DNA from: Halostagnicola kamekurae
Lineage (GTDB): Archaea > Halobacteriota > Halobacteria > Halobacteriales > Natrialbaceae
Direction: 5' to 3'
NCBI RefSeq assembly: GCF_900116205.1
Contig: NZ_FOZS01000004.1
Location: 402,895 to 466,894, forward strand
Length of the DNA stretch: 64,000 nt
Under the pieces are notes generated by a model. The model was not told where the DNA came from. It saw only the letters and a list, made by a program, of their open reading frames with translations, and made no database searches. Shown in pieces: positions 28,825 through 38,693 of the stretch. The translations under genes and the position numbers were made by a program. The stretch's first letter is position 1. Each line of letters starts with the position of its first letter.

Positions 28825-30255
28825 TTACTCCGTGTCCGAGAGCGCGTGCCAGGACAGGCGCGGCGTCCGTGCGGCACTCGTCTGATCGATGTACCGCGCG
28901 CTGGTTCGCTCGGGTGCGGATTCGAGTGCGTCCTCGTCGTCGGCGACGGCGTCGAACGCGGCGGCGAGCCGATCGAGCGATCGCTTGCTCTCGGCCTCGG
29001 TCGGCTCGGTCATCAGCGCTTCCGGAACGATCTCCGGCCACTTCGTCGTCGGCGGGTGGACGCCGAAATCGAGCATGCACTTTGCGAAGTCGGCGGCGTC
29101 GAGGTCGCCGGCGCTCGCGACGAACTCGTGATGGAAGGGGCCGAAGGGCACCTCGAGGTCGATCTGGCTGGCGAGGTAGTTCGCATTGAGCACCGCCTTC
29201 GCGCTCGCGTCCTCGAGACCCTCGTCACCGAGCCGGCGGATGTACGCGTGGGTCTTGAGCAGCACCAGCCAGTTGCCCATCGCGCCGTGGACCTTGCCGA
29301 TCGACTCCGACGGCTCGAACAGTTCGTAGCCGTCCGAACCCTGACGGACCTGCGGAGACGGCAGGAACGGCGCGAGCTCCTCGGTGACGCCGATCGGACC
29401 AGCGCCCGGTCCACCGCCGCCGTGGGGCGTCGCGAACGTCTTGTGGACGTTGTAGTGCATGATGTCGAAGCCCATGTCGCCCGGTCGCGCGTGCCCGAGC
29501 AGCGCGTTCAGGTTCGCGCCGTCGTAGTACAGCAGACCGCCGGCGTCGTGAACGATGTCGGCGATCTCCTCGATATCGCGCTCGAACAGCCCGAGCGTGT
29601 TCGGGTTCGTCAGCATCAACGCGGCGGTTTCGCTACCGACGGCGCTCGAGAGCGCCTCGAGGTCGACCCGACCGTCGTCGGTGGCCGGTAACTCGACGAC
29701 GTCGTAGCCCGCCATCGCGGCGCTGGCGAAGTTCGTCCCGTGCGCGCTCGCCGGCACGATGACCTCGGTTCGCTCGTCGCCCTCGCCGTTTCGCTCGTGG
29801 TAGGCCGCGGCGACGAGAATGCCCGTGAACTCGCCGGCTGCTCCCGCCGGCGGCTGGAGCGTCACCGCGTCCATCCCGCCGATGCGCCCGAGATAGTCCT
29901 GGAGTTCGGCGTAGAGCTGGAGCGTCCCCTGAACGCTCTCCTCGAGGCGGTCCGGATGGACGGCTGCCGACGCCCGCGCCGCGATGTCCTCGGTGAACTT
30001 CGGGTTGTACTTCATGGTGCAGGAACCGAGCGGGTAGGGACCGCTGTCGATCCCGTAGTTCATCTGCGAGAGGCGCGTGTAGTGGCGCGCGGCTTCGGGT
30101 TCCGAAAGCGCCGGCAGGGATATCGAGTCTCTGGTGAGGTCCTCGGGCAACCCGTCGTACTCGACGTCGACCGTCGTCCGATCCTTCTCGGCGAGTAACG
30201 GCTCGTACCCGTCCGATTCCGGATCGTTCCAGACGGCCTGCTGATGGCCGGCCAT
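28825..30255 (-). CDS. gcvPB: Glycine dehydrogenase (decarboxylating) subunit 2
   Basis: A 476-residue PLP subunit of the P-protein in the glycine cleavage system. It decarboxylates glycine and passes the aminomethyl group to lipoyl-GcvH. The PLP lysine lies in NVHKTFATPHGGGGPG near residue 272. The split into PA and PB subunits is usual in archaea and many bacteria. Its ATG shares one base with the gcvPA stop; it is last in gcvT-gcvH-gcvPA-gcvPB. Confidence 0.95.
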   Translation of the reverse strand: MAGHQQAVWNDPESDGYEPLLAEKDRTTVDVEYDGLPEDLTRDSISLPALSEPEAARHYTRLSQMNYGIDSGPYPLGSCTMKYNPKFTEDIAARASAAVHPDRLEESVQGTLQLYAELQDYLGRIGGMDAVTLQPPAGAAGEFTGILVAAAYHERNGEGDERTEVIVPASAHGTNFASAAMAGYDVVELPATDDGRVDLEALSSAVGSETAALMLTNPNTLGLFERDIEEIADIVHDAGGLLYYDGANLNALLGHARPGDMGFDIMHYNVHKTFATPHGGGGPGAGPIGVTEELAPFLPSPQVRQGSDGYELFEPSESIGKVHGAMGNWLVLLKTHAYIRRLGDEGLEDASAKAVLNANYLASQIDLEVPFGPFHHEFVASAGDLDAADFAKCMLDFGVHPPTTKWPEIVPEALMTEPTEAESKRSLDRLAAAFDAVADDEDALESAPERTSARYIDQTSAARTPRLSWHALSDTE

Positions 30256-31616
30256 CAGTCGAGCACCTCCGCTATCGCGACCACAAACGCATCGATCTCG
30301 CGCTCGTTCGCGTCGGTCACGCAGATCTGGACCGTCTCCTCGTCGACGGCGTGGACAGCGAAGCCTTCCGCGTAGAGGTCCGAAACGAACTCCGAAGCGG
30401 GCGGTTCGACGGTCGCCCTGAACTCGCGGAAGTTGTGGTACTCGGCGGCCGAGGCCTCGATGCCGTCAATCGCATCGATCTGAGCTGCGAGACGCTGCGG
30501 GAGTCGATGACAGGATTTCGCGAGTTCGACGAGTCCGTCTGGACCGAGCAGCGTCGCGTGAATCGCGGCTCGCAGCGCGACCCACGCCTGGTTGGTACAG
30601 ATGTTCGACGTCGCTCGCTCTCGGCGAATGTGTTGTTCTCGAGTCTGGAGCGTCAGCGTGTACGCCCGCTGGCCACGATCGTCCTCGCTGGCGCCGACGA
30701 GACGGCCCGGAACCTGCCGGAGATACTCCTCGCGGCAGGCGAACAGGCCGAGTCCCATTCCGTAGGCCGAACCCAGCCCGAGGGTGCTCGCGTCGCCGAC
30801 CACGACGTCGGCACCGACCGACGCCGGCGTCTGCAACAGCGACAGCGCGACCGGGTCTGAGCCGAGGCAAAACAACACCTCGCTGTCAGCGAGGTGGGTC
30901 CCGACCTCCTCGAGAGCGGGCTGGATTCGACCGCTCGTCGTCGGGTTTTCGACGTACGCGAACGCGACGTCGTCGTCGACGGCGGCGGCGATCTCGTCGG
31001 GATCGACCACACCACCGTCGGTCGGATACTCCGCGACGACGAGGTCGGCCCCGGAAACGTAGTTTTCGAGGACTGCCCGTCGCTCGTCGAGGAGCGTATC
31101 GGGGACGAGTACACGATCACCCGTAACGGCCCTGACGCGCTGGGACAGCGTGGCCGCCTCGCCCAGCGCGGTGGCGGCGTCGTACATCGAGCAGTTCGCG
31201 ACCTCGAGACCGGTCAGTTCCACGAGCAGCGACTGGTACTCGAACAGCGCCTGCAGGAATCCCTGCGTGATCTCGGGCTGGTACTGCGTGTAGGAGGTCA
31301 GAAACTCCGAGCGATCGGCCAGGTGGTCGACGAGCGACGGGACGTAGTGATCGTAGTGGCCGCGCCCGAGGAACTCGGTTACGGAGTCGTTTCGGTCGAG
31401 GATCTCCGTCAACCGCCGTCTCACGTCTCGCTCAGATGCGGCGTCGATCCCGAACGAACCGTCGAACCGCACCGATTCCGGAACGTCGAATAGGTCCTCG
31501 ACCGAGTCCGCGCCCACCGCCTGAAGCATCGCATCGACGTCCGCTTCGGAGTGGGGTGCGAACGGCGTTCCGGACCGACTCGTCGCCGTCGATAGCGTCG
31601 TCTCGTGCTGACTCAT
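30255..31616 (-). CDS. gcvPA: Glycine dehydrogenase (decarboxylating) subunit 1
   Basis: A 453-residue partner of GcvPB that makes up the N-terminal half of the P-protein. It has the aminotransferase fold without the PLP lysine. Family blocks include [18 protein letters not shown] and [21 protein letters not shown], the second split here by length only. The start overlaps the gcvH stop (ATGA) and the stop abuts gcvPB, so expression is coupled. Confidence 0.95.
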   Translation of the reverse strand: MSQHETTLSTATSRSGTPFAPHSEADVDAMLQAVGADSVEDLFDVPESVRFDGSFGIDAASERDVRRRLTEILDRNDSVTEFLGRGHYDHYVPSLVDHLADRSEFLTSYTQYQPEITQGFLQALFEYQSLLVELTGLEVANCSMYDAATALGEAATLSQRVRAVTGDRVLVPDTLLDERRAVLENYVSGADLVVAEYPTDGGVVDPDEIAAAVDDDVAFAYVENPTTSGRIQPALEEVGTHLADSEVLFCLGSDPVALSLLQTPASVGADVVVGDASTLGLGSAYGMGLGLFACREEYLRQVPGRLVGASEDDRGQRAYTLTLQTREQHIRRERATSNICTNQAWVALRAAIHATLLGPDGLVELAKSCHRLPQRLAAQIDAIDGIEASAAEYHNFREFRATVEPPASEFVSDLYAEGFAVHAVDEETVQICVTDANEREIDAFVVAIAEVLD

Positions 31617-31990
31617 TTGATCTGGTCCTCGTACTCGTCCGGGCCGAGAAGGTCATCGAGCGAGTCGTCCGTCTCGAGTTCGATCATCCACCCCTCGCCG
31701 TACGGGTCCTCGTTGACGAGTTCGGGGCGATCGAGTATCGTCTCGTTGACCGCGGCGATCGTTCCCGAGACGGGCGCGTAAACGTCCGAGATCGCTTTGA
31801 TGCTCTCTACGACCCCGAACTCCGTCCCTTCCTCTAGTGTCTCGCCGGCGGCGGGAAGTTCGACGAAGACAATGTCACCCAGTTCGTCCTGTGCGAAGTC
31901 GGTGATGCCCACTCGAACGACGTCGTCCCGTCGCAGTATCCATTCGTGCGATTCCGCGTACCGCCGTTGTGCTGGTATGTCGAATTCCAT
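31613..31990 (-). CDS. gcvH: Glycine cleavage system H protein
   Basis: A 125-residue lipoyl carrier. The lipoylated lysine is K65 in [16 protein letters not shown]. The opening [20 protein letters not shown] is typical. It shuttles the aminomethyl group between the P and T proteins. It starts three bases after the gcvT stop and overlaps gcvPA by four. Confidence 0.95.
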   Translation of the reverse strand: MEFDIPAQRRYAESHEWILRRDDVVRVGITDFAQDELGDIVFVELPAAGETLEEGTEFGVVESIKAISDVYAPVSGTIAAVNETILDRPELVNEDPYGEGWMIELETDDSLDDLLGPDEYEDQIK

Positions 31991-31993
31991 CGG

Positions 31994-33094
31994 TTACGTG
32001 TCTCCCTCCTGGGTCCCCAGAAATCGTTGATCGACGATCGTTGCATCCACCACGTTGTCGCGAACCTCGACTCCGACCTCGGTCCCCTCGTCCGCATACG
32101 CCGCGTCGACGTAGCCGAGCGCGATGGGAACGCCGAGCGTCGGACTCATCGTGCCGCTGGTCACGGCACCGATCTCCGCCCCGTCGGCGACGATCGAGTA
32201 GCCGGCGCGCGCGATCGCCCGCTCGTCCACTCTGAGTCCGACGAGGCGCTCGTCGACGCCCGCGGCCTCGAGTTCCCGAAGCGCGTCCGCGCCGACGAAC
32301 GGCGTCGAGAAGTCGACGACGAACTCCAGCCCGGCCTCGAGCGGCGTTCGCGGCTCGTCTTCGGGGTCGAAATCCTCGCCGGAAAGGAGGAGACCGGCTT
32401 CCAGTCGGAGCGTGTCTCGAGCGCCCAGACCGCACCGCTGGATATCCTCGAACGCGCCCCAGACGGACTCGGCGTCGGTCGCCGGAAACACGATCTCGAC
32501 GCCGTCCTCACCGGTATACCCGGTTCTGGCGACGAGACAGTCGACACCCTCGATCGCGACGCGGCGCGCGCAAAATCGACCGAGATCCGACACCGAATCG
32601 CTCGCGACCGAGGAGACCGCGTCGACCGCTTCGGGGCCCTGTATCGCGATCATTGCGGTTTCGTCGGTTACGTTCTCGACGGTGGCGTCGAGGCCCTCGT
32701 CCGCCCCAAAGCGGCGCCATCTGTTCGCCAGTTGCTCGTCGTGACCGGCGTTCGGGACGAAGAGGTAGTCCTCCCGTTCCGGACGGCGGTAGACGACCGT
32801 ATCGTCCAGTAGGATGCCGTTCTCGTCGAGGACACAGGAGTACTGGGCGTCTCCTGGTTCCAGTTCGTCGACGGCGTTCGTCGTGAGCCGATCCATCAGT
32901 TCCGTCGCGTCGGGCCCCCGAACGACGACTTCGCCCATGTGACTCACGTCGAAGCGGCCGGCCGTTTCCCTAACTGCCGTATGCTCCGTACGTATCGAAT
33001 CGAACGTAACGGGCATCTCCCACCCACCGAAGTCGGTGAAGTCCGCGTCGGCAGCACGATGGGCCGAGTATAAAGGTGGCTTCTGTAACGTCAC
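31994..33094 (-). CDS. gcvT: Aminomethyltransferase (glycine cleavage T protein)
   Basis: A 366-residue enzyme that moves the methylene group from GcvH to tetrahydrofolate and releases ammonia. FDVSHMGEVVVRG near residue 47 and the folate-binding core are complete, as is the C-terminal barrel. The start codon is GTG at 33094; a TATA element lies 25-33 bases before it. First gene of the operon. Confidence 0.95.
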   Translation of the reverse strand: MTLQKPPLYSAHRAADADFTDFGGWEMPVTFDSIRTEHTAVRETAGRFDVSHMGEVVVRGPDATELMDRLTTNAVDELEPGDAQYSCVLDENGILLDDTVVYRRPEREDYLFVPNAGHDEQLANRWRRFGADEGLDATVENVTDETAMIAIQGPEAVDAVSSVASDSVSDLGRFCARRVAIEGVDCLVARTGYTGEDGVEIVFPATDAESVWGAFEDIQRCGLGARDTLRLEAGLLLSGEDFDPEDEPRTPLEAGLEFVVDFSTPFVGADALRELEAAGVDERLVGLRVDERAIARAGYSIVADGAEIGAVTSGTMSPTLGVPIALGYVDAAYADEGTEVGVEVRDNVVDATIVDQRFLGTQEGDT

Positions 33095-33118
33095 ACTGGA
33101 ACCATCAGAGACGGCTCA

Positions 33119-33127
33119 CATAAATTT
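33119..33127 (-). promoter_or_regulatory. TATA element of the gcv operon
   Basis: Forward CATAAATTT (minus-strand AAATTTATG) lies 25-33 bases before the gcvT GTG start, as for a leaderless mRNA. Confidence 0.55.
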
Positions 33128-33154
33128 CACTGTTCTGTGATCGAACCGTCGGCG

Positions 33155-34369
33155 TCAGTTGACTCGCGTGACCGGAAACCCAGCATCCTGAATGGCGGCG
33201 ACGATCCGTTCGGTCTGTTCGGTCCCGCTCGTCTCGACGCGAAAGTGGAGGTACGCCTCACCGACGTCTAAGTCCTCGACGGACCGCTCGTGGCGAACGT
33301 TCCTGACGTTCGCGTTGTGGTCTGCGATCAGCGCGGAGAGCCGTTCCAGTCGCCCCGGTTCGTCGACGATTCGGACCCGGAATCTGACGAGTTGCTTTCG
33401 CGCGGTCAACCCGTGGGTGAGGACCGTCTGGAGGTCGGTCATACTAAGATTCCCCCCGGAGAGCACCGGGACGACGAGTTCGTCGCGAACGTCCAGTCGA
33501 TCGCTTCGCAACGCGGCGATGGTCGTCGCGCTCGCCCCTTCGATCATCTGTTTCGTCCGCTCGAGCGTGAACAGCACGCTGTCGGCTATCTGCGTGTCGG
33601 TGACCGTGACGACGTCGTCGACGGAGCGTTCGATGCGCTCGTAGGTGATCTGGGAGAGACTACCGGTCGCGATGCCGTCGGCGATCGTTCGAGTCTTGTC
33701 GCAGCTAACCGGTTCGCCCTTCTGCAAGCTCTGGGGCAGTGTCGCCGCTCCAGCGGCTTGGACGCCGACGATCCTGGTGTCAGGCTTTCGTTCGCTGATG
33801 ACCGTCGCGATGCCGCTTATGAGTCCGCCGCCGCCGACCGGGACGACGATCGTGTCGACGTCGGGGACCTGCTCTACGATCTCGAGGCCGACCGTTCCCT
33901 GACCGGCAACGATAGCGGGGTCATCGTACGCGTGGACGAAGACGGAATCCTCGTCGACGAGCGTCTGTGCGTACTCCATCGCGGCGCCGAAGTCGTCGCC
34001 ATGAAGTTCGACGTCGGCACCGTAGGCCGCCGTCGCGTCGATCTTGGTCTGGGGTGCGCTCCACGGCATCACGACCGTCGAGGAGAGTCCGAGCTCGGTC
34101 GCGGCCAGCGCGACGCCCTGAGCGTGATTGCCGGCACTGGCCGCGACCACGCGGGAGACGTCGGGCCCAGATTCGACTATTCGAGATAGCTTCGTGTATG
34201 CTCCGCGCGTTTTGAACGAGCCGGTACGCTGTAAGTGCTCCATCTTGAGGCGTATTTCGGCGCCGGTTTTGGCCTCGAGGGACCGACTCGTCTCGACGGG
34301 CGTCTCTCGCACGACCGACTCGTCGAACCGTTCGCGGGCTCGCTCTATCGCTGATACTGACAGATTCAT
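33155..34369 (-). CDS. ilvA: Threonine ammonia-lyase with C-terminal ACT domain
   Basis: A 404-residue PLP enzyme that converts threonine (or serine) to 2-oxobutyrate (or pyruvate) and ammonia. The PLP lysine is K53 in GSFKTRGAY and the phosphate loop is GGGGLISG near 178. A single ACT domain at about 325-400 suggests feedback by an amino acid. It lies 60 bases upstream of gcvT on the same strand, which groups serine/threonine/glycine breakdown; a biosynthetic (isoleucine) role is equally possible. Confidence 0.92.
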   Translation of the reverse strand: MNLSVSAIERARERFDESVVRETPVETSRSLEAKTGAEIRLKMEHLQRTGSFKTRGAYTKLSRIVESGPDVSRVVAASAGNHAQGVALAATELGLSSTVVMPWSAPQTKIDATAAYGADVELHGDDFGAAMEYAQTLVDEDSVFVHAYDDPAIVAGQGTVGLEIVEQVPDVDTIVVPVGGGGLISGIATVISERKPDTRIVGVQAAGAATLPQSLQKGEPVSCDKTRTIADGIATGSLSQITYERIERSVDDVVTVTDTQIADSVLFTLERTKQMIEGASATTIAALRSDRLDVRDELVVPVLSGGNLSMTDLQTVLTHGLTARKQLVRFRVRIVDEPGRLERLSALIADHNANVRNVRHERSVEDLDVGEAYLHFRVETSGTEQTERIVAAIQDAGFPVTRVN

Positions 34370-35007
34370 TTGTGGGCGTCTCCGAGGCGCGTAGCGACCT
34401 CGGCCGTTACACGTCGCCGACCAGTAATAATAGTAGCGCAGGGGTGCGAGAACGATCCATAGCGGCCGTCGCCGCTCCGGAGACGGTTTTTCGATCGAAA
34501 ATACTCCTGCTCGAGCTGTCCAGAGTCAGAGCGCTGATCGAGTTTCCAATATAGAAAAAGCAAATGAAGGGGAAGAGAGAGGACGGTGTACCGGACCGGG
34601 TGAGCGTGATGGAGGGAAACGCTATCTTGTCGGTTCGAACTGTGCACCTGACTACTGTCTCTTGTGCCAAAGCCGGTCGTCTGGGCCTTCGCTGTGACTT
34701 CTCTGAGCGCGTCTCGCGACCAGATTATTGAAAAAGCGCACGAGGAACCACCACAGGAACGATCGACACCGAACGCTGTGGAATTATTGCCATATTGGCG
34801 AGTTACGACACTAGGACCACTCTCACGGGCCCAGAGGGAGGTTTTCCAATATAGAAACTAATCCATCCCAGTTCCGACGTGAAAGCGCTCCGGAGGTAGC
34901 GGTTTACACCAATACGAGTGTAACAATCACGGCGTTTCGATGACGGTATCAGCGCCATCGAGAGATCCTGAACCGATACGACGGCGAGTTAGTTTCCGCC
35001 ATGTCAC
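34370..35007. other. Intergenic region with an exact 15-base repeat 300 bases apart
   Basis: About 640 bases between the IclR stop and the ilvA start, lower in GC than the genes. The sequence TTTCCAATATAGAAA occurs at 34543-34557 and again at 34843-34857. Frames here give no convincing protein. The ilvA promoter is expected near 34395-34440, where TAATAATAATAG occurs. Confidence 0.5.
34543..34857. repeat. Two exact copies of TTTCCAATATAGAAA
   Basis: Direct copies at 34543-34557 and 34843-34857, starting exactly 300 bases apart. Each has outer dyad TTTC-N7-GAAA and an AT-rich core that could include a TATA box. They may be regulator sites; an IclR gene lies just beyond. Confidence 0.55.
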
Positions 35008-35787
35008 TCACGAGTCCCGAACCGTCGCATCGTTCTCATTCGCCAGTTCGCGCTCGAGTTCCGAAACGACGGGCCGAAGAAGTTCGACGAGCTTTTCGTC
35101 GGACGGAAGGCGATACGGCGGCCCGGAGATATCGAGCGATCCGAACGCGGTTCCGTCCGGGCCCGTGATAGCCAGCGCCACCGATCGCAACCCCTCAAGG
35201 GCTTCCTGGTCGTTCACGGCGTATCCCCGCGAGCGAGTTCGCTTGAGTTCCGCGAAGAGTTCGTCCCGACTGGTGATCGTATTCGGCGTCTGGGCCGGAA
35301 GCCCCCACCGATCGAGAATCTCGTGGACGCGGTCGTCCGAGAACTCGGCCAGCATCGCTTTTCCGCTCGCGGAACTGTGCATGTAGAACTGGTGCCCCAC
35401 CTGAAAACCCGTCACTGAGGGATTGCTGACTTCGTCGAAGAGAACGATACTCCGCCCGTTCTCCGCCACGGCGAAGCTCACTTCCTCGCCGGTCGCGTTA
35501 GCCAGTTCGAACGCGTGTTCCTTCGCGAGGTCGTACCGTTCGTCGCGCCGACGGGCCGCTTCCCCAAGATGGAAAAGCTTCAGGCCGAGCTGGTAAGTGT
35601 CCCCGACTTTCGTGACGTAGCCGACGTCTCGCAGTGTCTCGAGGTGCGTGTAGACGGTACTCGTCGAGAGCCCGACCTGGTCAGATATCTCGGTGAGCCG
35701 ACCGCCGTCGAGTTCGTCGATCGCATCGACCACTCGAAGCGATGTCGCCGTCGTTTTTCGCCGGTCGCCGCGTCCATCGGATCCCAT
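35008..35787 (-). CDS. IclR-family transcriptional regulator
   Basis: A 259-residue regulator. The N-terminal winged helix (residues 18-75: TSLRVVDAIDELDGGRLTEI onward) is followed by the IclR effector domain. The domain's typical SASGKAMLAEF stretch is near residue 145 and the LRSVALAITGP region near 200. The start is ATG 35787 because GATTTAAG lies 24-33 bases before it; the frame upstream is unlike the family. IclR proteins usually control carbon-source genes. A 20-bp palindrome lies 220 bases upstream. Confidence 0.88.
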   Translation of the reverse strand: MGSDGRGDRRKTTATSLRVVDAIDELDGGRLTEISDQVGLSTSTVYTHLETLRDVGYVTKVGDTYQLGLKLFHLGEAARRRDERYDLAKEHAFELANATGEEVSFAVAENGRSIVLFDEVSNPSVTGFQVGHQFYMHSSASGKAMLAEFSDDRVHEILDRWGLPAQTPNTITSRDELFAELKRTRSRGYAVNDQEALEGLRSVALAITGPDGTAFGSLDISGPPYRLPSDEKLVELLRPVVSELERELANENDATVRDS

Positions 35788-36005
35788 GCAATCCGAACGG
35801 TCGACGACCCGCTTAAATCCACTTCTTTCGGGCGGGCGACCCGGAACCACGTGATACAGGAATCGACGTCGACTGACTGGATGCATGCAGGGGGAGCGCA
35901 TCGCCACTGTTTTGGTCGTCTTTCCCCGAGTTTGGGTCTCGCAAACGGATATCGAGGGTAGGAATTCGAAAACCACTCAGTCAAGGATATTTTCTCGGGA
36001 TTTTG

Positions 36006-36025
36006 TTACATACATATGTATGTAA
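36006..36025. promoter_or_regulatory. Perfect 20-bp palindrome
   Basis: TTACATACATATGTATGTAA is identical on both strands. It lies between the divergent IclR and aldo/keto reductase genes, 219 and 328 bases from their starts. It is a strong candidate for a dimeric repressor site, with IclR as the nearest regulator. Confidence 0.6.
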
Positions 36026-36320
36026 ACTATTGATCATCTCGAGAAAGCGGTAGAAAGAAGTCGTCCGACGGGCAGATGATGAGCACTACTGCGTTCAGAT
36101 CGCTATTCGTAACGGTCAAACGGCGAGCTCGAATCAGCGACAGGAGCAAACCCGGCGATAGCTGACAGTAGATGTACAATCGTAGACGGCATCGTTGAGG
36201 CCCGATCGAATCGTTGATCGACGACCCGAAACGTCGTTTGGTTCTCTCAAACAGATGGAGGTCTCAGATTTTTCGGACGCGGAACTCGAGTTCATTGAAT
36301 AAATCTCTCCGATACGAGAA

Positions 36321-36329
36321 GATATAAAG
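36321..36329 (+). promoter_or_regulatory. TATA element of the aldo/keto reductase gene
   Basis: GATATAAAG centred 28 bases before ATG 36353. It fixes the start at 36353 over the in-frame ATG 36338. Confidence 0.65.
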
Positions 36330-36352
36330 CCCGATCGATGATATACGTATCC

Positions 36353-37165
36353 ATGCTCGAGAACGATGCACACGGGCTCGGATTCGGGACGTACAGCCTC
36401 ACGGGCGAAGACGGCATCGATGCCCTCGTCACGGCGCTCGAGGCGGGATATCGCCATCTCGATACCGCTCGTCTGTACGGCAACGAGGCGGAGGTCGGCG
36501 AGGCGATCGACCGCGCCGACGTCGACCGCGACGAACTGTTCGTCGCCACGAAGATCGCCCACTTCGAGGAGCCGGAGAAGACGCCCGAATACGTACGAAA
36601 CGGGGTCGAAGAGAGCCGATCCCGACTCGGAATCGATACCATCGATCTACTCTACCACCACTGGCCCCGCAACAGGGACGATATCGAGACCGTGTTGCCG
36701 GTCTTCAACGAACTCGTCGAAACGGAGGCGGTCGAACGCGTCGGTCTGAGCAACTACACGCCGAGCGATCTGGAACTCGCAGACGAACTCCTCGAGCCAT
36801 CCCCGTACGCGGTTCAGGCGGAGATGCATCCGTATTTACCACAGGAGAAACTCCGCGGAGCGGTTCGGGATCGCGGAGCGTTCTTCGTCGCCTACTCCCC
36901 GATCGCACAGGGGGAGGTATTCGAGGACACGACCATTTCGGCCATCGCCGACGAACGCGACACGACCGAAGCCGCCGTCAGCCTGGCCTGGCTCCGCTCG
37001 AAAGACGGGGTCGTTCCGATCCCCCGGTCGAAGACGCCCGAACACATCCGGAGCAACCGCGAAGCGCTCGAGCTAGACCTGACCGACGAAGCGATCGAGA
37101 GGATCGACGATATCGACCGTCGACTCCGGTGTGAGGATCCCGAGTGGATGCAGTGGGAGGAATAG
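36353..37165 (+). CDS. Aldo/keto reductase
   Basis: A 270-residue NAD(P)H oxidoreductase with an (alpha/beta)8 barrel. The catalytic tetrad is visible: D37 (HLDTA), Y42 (LYGNE), K67 (VATKIA) and H103 (YHHWP). The C-terminal IPRSKTPEHIRSN block binds the cofactor phosphate. It probably interconverts a sugar or polyol carbonyl with its alcohol. First gene of the carbohydrate island. Confidence 0.88.
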   Translation: MLENDAHGLGFGTYSLTGEDGIDALVTALEAGYRHLDTARLYGNEAEVGEAIDRADVDRDELFVATKIAHFEEPEKTPEYVRNGVEESRSRLGIDTIDLLYHHWPRNRDDIETVLPVFNELVETEAVERVGLSNYTPSDLELADELLEPSPYAVQAEMHPYLPQEKLRGAVRDRGAFFVAYSPIAQGEVFEDTTISAIADERDTTEAAVSLAWLRSKDGVVPIPRSKTPEHIRSNREALELDLTDEAIERIDDIDRRLRCEDPEWMQWEE

Positions 37166-37313
37166 AGCTAGTGCAATTGAGGGGGACGAACTGATACGAT
37201 CGACGGCAGTGACGGGTCACAGAACGCGATCGTAAGATCGATCTCGACTCGCGTGTACCAGTTTCGTTCGAATCGGTTGAGAGGAGACTCAACGGGAACG
37301 AGACGTCCGTCGG

Positions 37314-38402
37314 TTATCGGCTGACGCTACCCGACTCGCCGACCTGGTCGTACGTCCGAACGAGGTCGGCGATGAGTTCGACGTCCCGCTTCGATTCCTC
37401 CGGCGGCGTCCGCGGAGTAGCCGACCCGTCGATGCACTCGAGGAAGTGTCGGAGTTCGCGCTTGAACGGCTCGTCCGAGGACGGCGTGTGCCGCGTTTCC
37501 GTCGTCTTCGCCGTGCCGAGTTTGGTGCGGACGTCCGACGGCGTGTTCTTGATGAACGCGTTCGAAAATTCGATCGACGCCGATCCCTCGGGTGCGTCGA
37601 CGCGGATCCGTTCGTCGTACCACTTTCGATCGCTCGTTCCGGCCTTCAGCAGGCACCGGCGATCGCCTTCGTAGCGAAGCTGTGCGGTGATGAACTGCCA
37701 GTCGCCAAAGATGTCGACATGGTCGATCCGCTCGACCGAACCGAACGCCGATCGCAGCGCGTTGACGTCGTGACAGATGCTCTCGAGGTGGAAGTCGTAG
37801 GCCTTCGAGAGCGTCTCGTCGTCGGTTCCGATCGCCCGTTCGACTTGCTTTCGGCGCGTTTCGTTGCTCTCCTCGATGAACGAGTCCGCGAGGTCGGCAT
37901 AGACGATATCGTAGTTTTCCTCGAGGACAGAGCCGACATCCGGTGGGATGACGGTACTCGTCACGAGATCAATCTCGGAGAGGTCGTCGAGTCCGGACTG
38001 GAATCGCTGGAAGCCGGGATCGAACCGTTTCATGTACCCGACCATACAGACCGCGTCCGACTCCTCGGCCGCATCGACGACTCGCTGGGCGTCTGCCGGC
38101 GTCACGGCCACCGGCTTCTCGACGAACGTATGCAAGTCCGCCTCGAGTGCGGCGATGGCGACCTCCGCGTGGGTGTGCATCGGCGTCGTGATGACCACGC
38201 CGTCGAGCGCGTCGGCCTGAGCTTCGATCAGCGCGGTGCTCTCCGTGTACCGGTTGGGGACGTTGTACCGGTCACCGAACGTCTCGACCACGTTCTTGCC
38301 CGGGTCCGCGATTGCGTGAATGTCAGCTTCGGGCAGTTCCGCGAGGTACGGAACGTGCATGATCTGTGCGATAGCGCCGACACCGATAACTCCGAGTTTC
38401 AT
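37314..38402 (-). CDS. Gfo/Idh/MocA family dehydrogenase (A)
   Basis: A 362-residue NAD(P)-dependent sugar or cyclitol dehydrogenase. The Rossmann opening KLGVIGVGAIAQIMH is at 2-16 and the EKP motif is at E95-K96-P97. CHDVNALRSAFG near 215-230 lies in the active-site region. It is a close paralogue of the gene at 59272; both share the CHDVNALR-x-x-FG block. The start is ATG 38402, with AAATAATTTG (forward) 28-38 bases before it. Divergent from a second Gfo/Idh gene. Inositol dehydrogenase (IolG-like) is one possibility. Confidence 0.87.
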   Translation of the reverse strand: MKLGVIGVGAIAQIMHVPYLAELPEADIHAIADPGKNVVETFGDRYNVPNRYTESTALIEAQADALDGVVITTPMHTHAEVAIAALEADLHTFVEKPVAVTPADAQRVVDAAEESDAVCMVGYMKRFDPGFQRFQSGLDDLSEIDLVTSTVIPPDVGSVLEENYDIVYADLADSFIEESNETRRKQVERAIGTDDETLSKAYDFHLESICHDVNALRSAFGSVERIDHVDIFGDWQFITAQLRYEGDRRCLLKAGTSDRKWYDERIRVDAPEGSASIEFSNAFIKNTPSDVRTKLGTAKTTETRHTPSSDEPFKRELRHFLECIDGSATPRTPPEESKRDVELIADLVRTYDQVGESGSVSR

Positions 38403-38679
38403 CTCGAGAGGAGGTTGTCCGTCGTCCCACAAATAATTTGCTAACGAGTACCACGCGATGCCGAGCATCGCGGTTGGATCGCGGCTCGAGTCGGGGAGAC
38501 GACGACCGAGACGCCGCGGACACTATCCCGGTATCTATTTGCCCAATGCGACCAATCCACTCGGTATGCGGTCGCACACTCGTCTCGGGGGGAGACCCGA
38601 GACCAAAACAAACGGACGACAGGGTAGAGTACGACCTCGAGTCGAGACGAAATCGGTCGCGGTGACTACAGCACACGGC

Positions 38680-38685
38680 GGAGGT
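38680..38685 (+). promoter_or_regulatory. Shine-Dalgarno site of Gfo/Idh dehydrogenase B
   Basis: GGAGGT eight bases before ATG 38694. This is unusual in a window where most island genes look leaderless, and it supports this start. Confidence 0.6.
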
Positions 38686-38693
38686 CGATTCCG

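Larger units (their letters stand above)
35788..36352. other. Divergent intergenic region with long palindrome
   Basis: 565 bases between the IclR gene and the aldo/keto reductase gene. It contains the 20-bp palindrome at 36006-36025 and both promoters. Frames in it are Arg/Ser-rich shadows and no gene is called. Confidence 0.5.

Noticed and set aside
34407..34670. 87-codon minus frame in the gap between IclR and ilvA
   Set aside because: Has a hydrophobic patch but no promoter, biased codons or recognisable family.
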